A stretch of DNA of 15,638 nucleotides from DATBDN01 sp036269895 (GTDB lineage Bacteria > Actinomycetota > Thermoleophilia > Solirubrobacterales > Thermoleophilaceae), in assembly GCA_036269895.1 (NCBI GenBank), contig DATBDN010000041.1:1-15638 (forward strand), in the 5' to 3' direction. Positions 8,715 through 14,849 of the stretch are shown piece after piece. Position 1 is the stretch's first letter. Each line of letters begins with the position of its first letter. Below the pieces are notes generated by a model that saw only the letters and a list, made by a program, of their open reading frames with translations, was not told the DNA's origin and searched no databases. Made by a program: the position numbers and the translations under genes.

Positions 8715-9637
8715 GTCTGGGCGGGGATCGGCACGACGTCCAGCCAGTGCGCGTAGCGCTCGCTGCGGCCGTGCAGGGCATCCTCGAAGACGCCCTGGAT
8801 CTCGCGCGTGATCGGCCCGGGTGGCCCGATCTGGATGGCGTCGATCTCGCGGACCGGCGTCAGCTCGGCGGCCGTGCCCGACAGGAACACCTCGTCCGCC
8901 AGAGCCAGCTCGGCACGCGTGATGTCGCGCTGGACGACCTCATATCCGAGATCCTTCGCGATCTCGATGATCGACATGCGGTTGATGCCCCAGAGGATCC
9001 CGTTGGCCGCTTGCGGCGTCGCGATTACGCCGTCGCGCACGACATAGATGTTCTCGCCGGTGCCCTCGCAGACATAGCCCTTGTCGTCGAGCAGGATCGC
9101 CTCCTCGTAGCCCGACTTCTGCGCCTCGATCTTCGCGAGCACGGAATTCAGGTACTGGCCGGAGGCCTTGGCCATCGGGATCAGGCTGTCGGCCGAGATC
9201 CGGCGCCAGCTCGACACGCGCGCGCGAATGCCGTTCTGCTTGCCCTCGTCGCCGAGGTAGGCCCCCCACTCCCAGCAGGCGATCATCGCCTCGACCGGGT
9301 TGTCGAGCGGGTTGAGGCCCATCGGCCCATGGCCGCGATAGACGAGCGGGCGGATGTAGCAGGAGCGGAAGCCGTTGCGCCCGATCAGCTCGTGCGTCGC
9401 CTCGCGCAACTGCTCGCGCGAGTAAGGCATGTCCATGTAGTAGAGCTTCGCGGACCGCTCCAGGCGATCGAGGTGATCGTCGTGGCGGAAGATCGCCGGA
9501 CCACGACCGGTGTCGTAGCAGCGCTCACCCTCGAACACGCCGGTCCCGTAATGCAGCGCGTGTGTCAGTACGTGCACCTTGGCGTCCTCCCATGCGACGA
9601 ACTCGCCGTTCATCCAGATGAGGTCCGCGGTCTGCAC
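8711..9637 (-). CDS. ilvE: branched-chain amino acid aminotransferase
   Basis: This fold-type IV PLP enzyme carries out the last step of leucine, isoleucine and valine synthesis, using glutamate as amino donor. The 308-residue product shows LTHALHYGTGVFEG at 24-37, the Schiff-base Lys157 in PMAKASGQYLNS, and the EGTGENIYVV block at 191-200 typical of the BCAT family. I chose the GTG at 9637, giving MQTADLIWMNGEF, because AGGAGG lies six bases upstream. A longer in-frame opening up to 10111 only runs through leuB in another frame. The gene starts 11 bp after the leuB stop, and its stop overlaps the cimA ATG. Confidence 0.95.
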   Translation of the reverse strand: MQTADLIWMNGEFVAWEDAKVHVLTHALHYGTGVFEGERCYDTGRGPAIFRHDDHLDRLERSAKLYYMDMPYSREQLREATHELIGRNGFRSCYIRPLVYRGHGPMGLNPLDNPVEAMIACWEWGAYLGDEGKQNGIRARVSSWRRISADSLIPMAKASGQYLNSVLAKIEAQKSGYEEAILLDDKGYVCEGTGENIYVVRDGVIATPQAANGILWGINRMSIIEIAKDLGYEVVQRDITRAELALADEVFLSGTAAELTPVREIDAIQIGPPGPITREIQGVFEDALHGRSERYAHWLDVVPIPAQT

Positions 9638-9643
9638 GTATTG

Positions 9644-9649
9644 CCTCCT
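9644..9649 (-). promoter_or_regulatory. ribosome binding site of ilvE, overlapping the leuB stop
   Basis: AGGAGG ends six bases before the ilvE GTG, and its first base is the last base of the leuB stop codon (TGAGGAGG). This decides the ilvE start and means ribosomes terminating leuB sit directly on the site. Confidence 0.85.
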
Positions 9650-10668
9650 CAGAGGTTCGAGAGGACGGCCTGCACGGCGTCCTCGGTGGTTGCTTCGCCG
9701 CCGAGATCGGGCGTCCGTAGCCCTCCCTCGAGTGCGCGGTCTATCGCAGATTCTAGGGCTGCCGCCTCGGTGTCCAGCGAGAACCCGTGGCGCAGCATCA
9801 TCGCGACGGATCCAAGCATCGCGAGCGGATTTGCCTTGCCGGTTCCTGCAATGTCCGGTGCGGATCCGTGGACCGGCTCGAACAGCCCGGGCCCGTCGGC
9901 GCCGAGCGAGGCGCTCGGCAGCATGCCGATCGAGCCCGTCAGCATGGCGGCCTCGTCGCTGAGGATGTCGCCGAACATGTTCTCCGTGAGGATCGTGTCG
10001 AAGTGGCGCGGCGCGTTCACGAGCTGCATCGCGGCGTTGTCGACGAGCATGTGCTCGAGCGTGACCGTGGGGAACTCCTCCGAATGGACGCGCATCACGA
10101 CCTCGCGCCACAGGCGGCTCGATTCGAGCACGTTCGCCTTGTCGACGCTCGTGACCTTCGCCCGCGCGGTCGCGAACGCGATGCGCGCGATGCGCTCGAT
10201 CTCCCCGACGCTGTAGATGCAGGTGTCGTAGGCGACGTCGACGTCGCGGCCGCGCTGGCCGAAGTAGATGCCGCCTGTGAGCTCGCGAACGACGATCAGG
10301 TCGGTGCCCTCTATGCGGTCACGCCGCAGCGGGCTCGCGTCGTAGAGGGCTGGCACCGGCCGCACCGGCCGCAGGTTCGCGAACAGCCCGAGGTCCTTGC
10401 GGATCGCGAGCAGGCCCTGCTCGGGCCGTGGCGCGTCCGGGTCGGTCGTGTCCCATTTCGGGCCGCCCACGGCGGCCAGCAGCACGGCGTCGGCGTCCTT
10501 GCACGCGTCGAGCGTGGCATGCGGCAGCGGCTCACCGGTGGCGTCGATCGCCGCGCCGCCGATCAGATGCTCCTCGGTTTCGAATTGCCCGAGCCTGTGG
10601 AGCACCTGTAGCGACGCCTCGGTGATCTCCGGGCCGATCCCGTCGCCGGGCAGGAGGACGATCTTCAC
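9649..10668 (-). CDS. leuB: 3-isopropylmalate dehydrogenase
   Basis: LeuB oxidatively decarboxylates 3-isopropylmalate with NAD to 2-oxoisocaproate, and 3-methylmalate to 2-oxobutyrate in the citramalate route. The 339-residue product conserves the substrate arginines Arg90, Arg100 and Arg128, Tyr135 in TGGIYFG, Lys177 in SVDKANV, and the metal aspartates Asp210 (VDNAAM), Asp234 and Asp238 (GDILSDEA). The nucleotide-binding block is EPVHGSAPDIAGTGKANP. It is slightly short for the family but intact. It starts at GTG, overlapping the methyltransferase stop as GTGA, with GGAGG seven bases upstream inside the methyltransferase gene. Confidence 0.97.
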   Translation of the reverse strand: MKIVLLPGDGIGPEITEASLQVLHRLGQFETEEHLIGGAAIDATGEPLPHATLDACKDADAVLLAAVGGPKWDTTDPDAPRPEQGLLAIRKDLGLFANLRPVRPVPALYDASPLRRDRIEGTDLIVVRELTGGIYFGQRGRDVDVAYDTCIYSVGEIERIARIAFATARAKVTSVDKANVLESSRLWREVVMRVHSEEFPTVTLEHMLVDNAAMQLVNAPRHFDTILTENMFGDILSDEAAMLTGSIGMLPSASLGADGPGLFEPVHGSAPDIAGTGKANPLAMLGSVAMMLRHGFSLDTEAAALESAIDRALEGGLRTPDLGGEATTEDAVQAVLSNL

Positions 10669-11333
10669 GCAGTGGCCTCCATGTTCAGCCGCACGTAGTC
10701 GAGGTGGTCGACCTGCGCGGCGACGCGCTCGGCGTTGGCATGCCGGTCAGGGTCCTTGTGCAGGATCACAGTCTCGACGAACGCGACCATGTCGCTCGGC
10801 ACCGTCGGCTTCGGCTCGAGCCAGGCGCGCGCCTGGCTGAAGCCGGCCGCCTGCAGCCGGTCCTCGGTGTCCTCCGGGTTCGCATAGAGCCAGCGGCCCG
10901 GCCGCTCCCCGACGATGTCGAGGACGTTCTGGATGTTGCCGTGGCCGCCGCACTGGGCGACCAGGCGGCCGCCCGGCTTGAGCACAGCATGTAGGCGCTC
11001 GAACAGGCGCCCGTGATCGGTGATCCAGTGGAAGACCGCGCACGAGAAGACAACGTCGACCCTCTGGTCGATGTCGAGCGCGAGCAGGTCCTGGTGATGG
11101 ACTGGCACCGACTCGGGCAGCGATGCGCGCGCCTTCGCGACCATGTTCGAATCCGCGTCGACGGCGATCACGTTCGGCGTCAGCTCGAGCAGCTTGCGCG
11201 TCACGCGCCCGCCACCGCAGCCGGCGTCGAGCACGACGTCGCCGTGCCTGATCCCGGAGCGGGCGATGATCTCGTCGGCCCAGGCGGACTGTGGGTCGGC
11301 GACCTTCTCGTAGGTCGTGGCGTCCCAGGTCAC
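10665..11333 (-). CDS. Tam-like SAM-dependent methyltransferase in the leuD-leuB interval
   Basis: This is a class I SAM-dependent methyltransferase of 222 residues. Motif I is VLDAGCGGG at 34-42, the acidic residue Asp59 ends strand 2, Asp82 lies in the adenine-binding region, and FHWITDHGRLFERLHAVLKPGG spans about 101-122. The HWITDH-LFERL-LKPGG pattern and the later EDTEDRLQAAGF and YVRLN segments resemble trans-aconitate 2-methyltransferase (Tam), though it is about 30 residues shorter in the C-terminal cap. Its GTG overlaps the leuD stop (GTGA) and its stop overlaps the leuB start (GTGA), so it is translated within the leucine operon. The yeast relative Tmt1 methylates trans-aconitate and 3-isopropylmalate; a leucine-pathway substrate is my inference. 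Another small-molecule substrate is possible. Confidence 0.85.
   Translation of the reverse strand: MTWDATTYEKVADPQSAWADEIIARSGIRHGDVVLDAGCGGGRVTRKLLELTPNVIAVDADSNMVAKARASLPESVPVHHQDLLALDIDQRVDVVFSCAVFHWITDHGRLFERLHAVLKPGGRLVAQCGGHGNIQNVLDIVGERPGRWLYANPEDTEDRLQAAGFSQARAWLEPKPTVPSDMVAFVETVILHKDPDRHANAERVAAQVDHLDYVRLNMEATA
10676..10680 (-). promoter_or_regulatory. ribosome binding site of leuB
   Basis: GGAGG on the minus strand ends seven bases before the leuB GTG and lies within the last codons of the methyltransferase gene (NMEATA). It supports the GTG start and independent initiation on top of the GTGA coupling. Confidence 0.8.
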
Positions 11334-11875
11334 AGCGCAGTCGTGACGGGGCCTACCCGCTCACGCTCCCGCTCGTATTCGGTGATCTGGTCCTCTTGCT
11401 GCAGCGTCATCGAGACGTCGTCGAGTCCGTTCAGCAACCTGTGCTTCACGTCGGAATCGATCTCGAACTGGAACTCGTCGACTGTCTGCGCCTCGAGGTC
11501 GACCCGGACTGTGTCGCGCTCGGCAAGCGCCCGGCACTGGTCGGCCGGCAACCGGATCGGCAGCAGCCCATTCTTCGTCGAGTTGTTGCGGAAGATGTCG
11601 CCGAAAGACGGCGCGATGACCGCCTTGAACCCGTAGTCCTGCAGCGCCCAGACAGCGTGCTCGCGACTCGAGCCGCAGCCGAAGTTGTCACCGGCCACCA
11701 GCACCGGGTTGACCTCGAGGTCGAGACCCCTCTCGCGCCACTCCTCGAACAGGAAGTCGCCGTAACCCGTCCGCTCGATGCGCTTCAGGTACTTGGCCGG
11801 AATGATCTGGTCGGTGTCCACGTCGTCGTTCGGCACGACGGTGACGCCGCCCTCGATGATGTTCACGGGCTCCAT
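11330..11875 (-). CDS. leuD: 3-isopropylmalate dehydratase small subunit
   Basis: LeuD is the swivelling small subunit that pairs with LeuC to interconvert 2- and 3-isopropylmalate through isopropylmaleate, and the citramalate equivalents. The 181-residue product shows NDDVDTDQIIPAKYL near 16-30, GDNFGCGSSREHAVWAL at 62-78 and APSFGDIFRNNSTKNGLLP near 88-106, all family hallmarks. I chose ATG 11875, two bases after the leuC stop, with GGAG (11885-11882) six bases upstream inside the leuC terminal codons. The longer in-frame opening to 12241 lies in the shadow of leuC. Its stop overlaps the methyltransferase GTG. Confidence 0.96.
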   Translation of the reverse strand: MEPVNIIEGGVTVVPNDDVDTDQIIPAKYLKRIERTGYGDFLFEEWRERGLDLEVNPVLVAGDNFGCGSSREHAVWALQDYGFKAVIAPSFGDIFRNNSTKNGLLPIRLPADQCRALAERDTVRVDLEAQTVDEFQFEIDSDVKHRLLNGLDDVSMTLQQEDQITEYERERERVGPVTTAL

Positions 11876-11877
11876 GG

Positions 11878-13224
11878 TCAGCTCCAGTCGCGGATGTCGA
11901 CGAAATGGCCCTCGATCGCCGCAGCGGCGGCCATCTGGGGGCTGACGAGGTGGCTGCGGGCTCCGCGGCCTTGCCGTCCCTCGAAGTTGCGGTTCGAGGT
12001 CGACGCGACGCGCTCGCCCGGCGCCGCGACGTCCGGGTTCATGCCGAGGCACATCGAGCACCCGGCCTCGCGCCAGTCGAAGCCGGCCGCGCGGAAGACC
12101 TCGTGGAGCCCCTCCGCCTCGGCTTGCGCCTTCACCTGCTGGGAGCCGGGCACGACCATCGCCACGACGTCGTCGGCCACCCTGCGGCCGTCGAGCACCG
12201 AGGCCGCCGCGCGCAGGTCGCCGATGCGGCTGTTCGTGCACGAGCCGATGAAGACCCGATCGAGGCGGATGTCGGTCATCGGCGTTCCGGGCTCGAGGGC
12301 CATGTACTCGAGTGCCCGCTCGTCGCCCGCATCCTTAGGGTCGGGCACCGTCTCGGTGACGGCGACCACCATCTCCGGAGTCGTCCCCCACGTCACCTGC
12401 GGGCTGAGCGCGCTCGCGTCGACGACGACCTCGCGGTCGAAGCCGGCGTCGTCGTCGGTGTGCAGTTCGCGCCACCCGGGGTCGATCTCGACACCGCGCT
12501 CGTCGAGCCAGGCAAACGTCGTGTCGTCCGGCGCGATCATGCCGGCGCGCCCGCCGCCCTCGATCGTCATGTTGCAGATCGTCATGCGGCCTTCCATCGA
12601 GATCGACGCGATCGGATCGCCGGCGTACTCGACCACGTGCCCGACCGCGCCGTTCGTGCCCATCTGACCGATCGTGCCGAGGATCAGGTCCTTCGGCGTG
12701 ACGCCGTTGCCGAGCTCGCCCTCGTAGCGGATCAGCATCGACTTCGGCTTGTTCTGGATGAGCGTCTGAGTGGCGAGCACGTGCTCGACCTCGCTCGTGC
12801 CAATCCCGAACGCCAGCGCGCCGAACGCACCGTGCGTCGCAGTGTGTGAGTCGCCGCAGACGATTGTCATCCCGGGCTGCGTGACGCCGAGTTCCGGGCC
12901 GATCACGTGCACGATCCCTTGACGGTCGGAGCCGAGGCTGTAGATGGGGATGCCGAACTCGGCGCAGTTGCGCTCGAGCGCCTCGACCTGCACCCGGCTG
13001 AGCGCGTCCTTGATCAGCGCGGCGGTCGGCGTGCCGTCTGTGGGCGTGTTGTGGTCGGCGGTCGCCAGCGTGCGATCCGGACGGCGCACGCTGTGGCCAG
13101 CCAGCCGGAGACCCTCGAACGCCTGCGGAGAGGTGACTTCGTGCACCAGGTGCAGGTCTATGTAGAGGAGCCCGGGCGCGACCTCGTGGGCCTCCCAGAT
13201 CTTGTCGAACATCGTCTTCGGCAT
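11878..13224 (-). CDS. leuC: 3-isopropylmalate dehydratase large subunit
   Basis: LeuC is the aconitase-family subunit carrying the catalytic [4Fe-4S] cluster. The three cluster cysteines are visible as Cys329 in GSCTNSR, and Cys389 and Cys392 in AGCSMCLG, with the same 60 and 3 residue spacing as in E. coli LeuC. GDSHTATHGAFG (124-135) and the LVHEVTSPQAFEGLR block are also standard. The 448-residue length is within the range for the bacterial two-subunit form. It starts at ATG 13224, six bases after the stop of the XRE-cupin gene, whose last codons contain its Shine-Dalgarno. It is thus the first structural gene downstream of the regulator. Confidence 0.97.
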   Translation of the reverse strand: MPKTMFDKIWEAHEVAPGLLYIDLHLVHEVTSPQAFEGLRLAGHSVRRPDRTLATADHNTPTDGTPTAALIKDALSRVQVEALERNCAEFGIPIYSLGSDRQGIVHVIGPELGVTQPGMTIVCGDSHTATHGAFGALAFGIGTSEVEHVLATQTLIQNKPKSMLIRYEGELGNGVTPKDLILGTIGQMGTNGAVGHVVEYAGDPIASISMEGRMTICNMTIEGGGRAGMIAPDDTTFAWLDERGVEIDPGWRELHTDDDAGFDREVVVDASALSPQVTWGTTPEMVVAVTETVPDPKDAGDERALEYMALEPGTPMTDIRLDRVFIGSCTNSRIGDLRAAASVLDGRRVADDVVAMVVPGSQQVKAQAEAEGLHEVFRAAGFDWREAGCSMCLGMNPDVAAPGERVASTSNRNFEGRQGRGARSHLVSPQMAAAAAIEGHFVDIRDWS

Positions 13225-13230
13225 GTGCTT

Positions 13231-13794
13231 TTAGCTCCTTCTCAGGCCGGCGGCGACCACGGCGAAGAAGCGCGCCTCGCTGCCGTCGGGGTTTTCGAAG
13301 TGATGCGGGAGGTCGGCGTCGAAGGTGACGCTGTCGCCCTCCTCGAGGTCGTAGGTCGCTCCATCGCAGACCAAGCGAAGCCGGCCGCCGGTCACGACCG
13401 CGGTCTCACGCGCGCCCGGTTCGTGGATCGGCGGGTCGTCCGCACCGCCAGTCGCGGCACCGGGCTTCAGCACGTGCAGCGACACCTCAGCGCGCTGTCC
13501 CGGCAGCCCCGGGGTGACGACCTCGTACGCGTGCCCGCGCACGCCGCCGCCGCGTAGACGGCTGTCGGCCGGCACGACCGAGACCGAGCCGCTCTCGTCC
13601 AGTCGGAGCAGCTGCGACAGCGACAGCTCGAGGCCGGCGGCGATCTTGGATGCCACCGCCAGCGTGGGGCTTGTCTCGCCGCGCTCGACCTGCGAGAGCA
13701 TCGGCGCGGATACCCCCGAGCGCTCGGCGAGGTCGCGCAGCGAGTAGCCCATCCCCTCGCGCAGCGCACGGATGCGAGTGCCGACCTCGACCAT
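13231..13794 (-). CDS. XRE-family transcriptional regulator with C-terminal cupin
   Basis: This 187-residue protein joins an N-terminal Cro/C1-type helix-turn-helix (about residues 5-61; SLRDLAERSGVS then MLSQVERGETSPTL) to a C-terminal cupin_2 barrel (about 104-183). The cupin has the signature pieces HEPGARETAVVTGG, LEEGDSVTFDADLPHHFEN and a closing ARFFAVV strand. Such proteins commonly bind a small ligand in the cupin and act as homodimers on palindromes. It starts at ATG 13794, which lies inside a palindrome, and no Shine-Dalgarno precedes it. The gene is directly upstream of leuC with a 6-bp gap, so it probably controls itself and the leuCD-leuB-ilvE-cimA genes. The effector is unknown; leucine or an isopropylmalate-like acid is a reasonable guess. 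Confidence 0.93.
   Translation of the reverse strand: MVEVGTRIRALREGMGYSLRDLAERSGVSAPMLSQVERGETSPTLAVASKIAAGLELSLSQLLRLDESGSVSVVPADSRLRGGGVRGHAYEVVTPGLPGQRAEVSLHVLKPGAATGGADDPPIHEPGARETAVVTGGRLRLVCDGATYDLEEGDSVTFDADLPHHFENPDGSEARFFAVVAAGLRRS
13235..13240 (-). promoter_or_regulatory. ribosome binding site of leuC inside the regulator gene
   Basis: AAGGAG on the minus strand falls in the penultimate codons of the XRE-cupin gene (Arg-Arg-Ser-stop) and lies ten bases before the leuC ATG. It links leuC translation to the regulator's mRNA. Confidence 0.8.
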
Positions 13795-13825
13795 ACGTCC
13801 GTATGTTATCGCATACGAGCGTATG
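13792..13825. promoter_or_regulatory. twin palindromic operator upstream of the XRE-cupin gene
   Basis: Two copies of the perfect palindrome CATACG-N2-CGTATG lie at 13792-13805 (N2 = TC) and 13812-13825 (N2 = AG), separated by TTATCG. Their centres are 20 bp apart, about two helical turns, so two dimers would bind the same DNA face. The first copy includes the regulator's start codon, and the second abuts the stop codon of the preceding gene, so the 31-bp intergenic gap is essentially all operator. Autoregulation by the XRE-cupin protein is the natural inference. Confidence 0.85.
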
Positions 13826-13829
13826 TCAC
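13803..13829 (-). promoter_or_regulatory. probable promoter of the XRE-cupin/leuC transcript (leaderless)
   Basis: On the minus strand TAACAT (13808-13803) ends eight bases before the ATG, so transcription should begin at or next to the start codon; no Shine-Dalgarno is present. GTGACA (13829-13824), five of six matches to TTGACA, lies 15 bp upstream, a short but usable spacer, and overlaps the stop codon of the previous gene. The downstream palindrome covers the -10 and start, and the upstream palindrome fills the spacer. Confidence 0.55.
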
Positions 13830-14839
13830 ATGGCGGCGCGCAGCAGCTCTTCGAGCTCGTCCTCGCCTGGCGGCTCCGGCGTGTTCTGAAGCTCGGCCCT
13901 CGCGGCCGCCTGGCTGGCGATCTCTGGCACGTGCTCCTCGGTCACCCCGAGCGTGGAGAGCCTGACGACGTGCGCCTGCGCCGCCAGGTGCGCCGCCCGC
14001 GCCGCCGCCAACTCCGGCCGCGGGTCTCCGGCGCCGAGGGCCGCCGCCACACGTGTCAAAACGTCCGGTAGCCGCGGCTCGAGCAGGTGCAGCCCGTGCG
14101 GCAGGATCACCGCGTACGTTTGGGCATGCGGCGTGCCTGCCACCCTCACGGTGGTCTGGCAGAGCACGTGGATGAACGCGTAGCCGGTCGAGCCGGACGC
14201 CCAGCCGGCGAGCAGCGCTCCGAGCGCGAGTCGTGTCCGGTCGGGCTCTGCTTGCCCCAGCCCAGCGGCGATCAACTCGATTCCCTTCAGCCCGCACAGC
14301 TCCGCCCCGGGGTTCGTCAGCGGGGTGTAAAGCGCCTCTACAGCGTGCGCCGTGGCGTTCAGCGCGCTTGCCGCGAGCCCGGGCATCGGCTGCGAGCCCA
14401 TCAGCTCCGGATCCGCGACGACGACCGCCGGACGCACGAGCGTGAACTCGTCGACTCCGGCGGGCATGCGGTGAAAGCGCGTGTACTCGGCGCCCGACAG
14501 CGTCGTCGGGATCGCGGCCACGGGCAGTCCGTCCGCGCCTCCGATCGCCTTGGCGGAGTCGATGACGCGGCCGCCGCCGAGCGCGACGATCGGCCGGCCC
14601 CCCACGCCGTCGCGGGCCGCGGCCGCTGCCTCAGGCACGCCCCCGCTCGCCACATTCAGCACCACGTCGGCGGCGTCCACGACGCCGGGCGCCTGGGCTC
14701 CTGCCCGTTCGGTCGTCAGTAGCGCAAAGCGCTCGAAGCCACGGCCGGCGAGCAAGTCGGGAACCTCGGCGATGACGCCGACGCCGTAGCGAATGAGTCG
14801 CTCCCCGTCGATCCAGGTGAAATTGCCGCGCGGATCCAC
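13826..14839 (-). CDS. iron-containing alcohol dehydrogenase / maleylacetate reductase-like protein
   Basis: This 337-residue protein belongs to the group III (iron) alcohol dehydrogenase superfamily. GGGRVIDSAKAIG (88-100) is the nucleotide-binding loop, and IPTTLSGAEYT (110-120) is the conserved P-TT-SG-E block. Residues at the metal-ligand positions are Asn161, His165, His224 and His238 (NATAHAVE, FIHVLCQ, TPHAQTYAVILPHG). The Asp-to-Asn change at the first ligand and the short length are more like maleylacetate reductases than true iron enzymes, so metal use is uncertain. I chose GTG 14839, giving VDPRGNFTWIDGE, ten bases after the leuA stop; the open frame to 14995 would overlap leuA. 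Maleylacetate reductases act in aromatic catabolism, yet no such genes are nearby. Its place between leuA and leuC is unexplained. Confidence 0.82.
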   Translation of the reverse strand: MDPRGNFTWIDGERLIRYGVGVIAEVPDLLAGRGFERFALLTTERAGAQAPGVVDAADVVLNVASGGVPEAAAAARDGVGGRPIVALGGGRVIDSAKAIGGADGLPVAAIPTTLSGAEYTRFHRMPAGVDEFTLVRPAVVVADPELMGSQPMPGLAASALNATAHAVEALYTPLTNPGAELCGLKGIELIAAGLGQAEPDRTRLALGALLAGWASGSTGYAFIHVLCQTTVRVAGTPHAQTYAVILPHGLHLLEPRLPDVLTRVAAALGAGDPRPELAAARAAHLAAQAHVVRLSTLGVTEEHVPEIASQAAARAELQNTPEPPGEDELEELLRAAM

Positions 14840-14849
14840 GCGCGACAGG

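Noticed and set aside
8621..10216. Long plus-strand open frame (531 codons) opposite ilvE and leuB.
   Set aside because: Antisense shadow of two genes with full active-site motifs; no recognisable protein.
10665..11333. Naming the methyltransferase tam.
   Set aside because: It is shorter than Tam in the C-terminal cap, and its location in a leucine operon suggests a different substrate; only family-level resemblance is supported.
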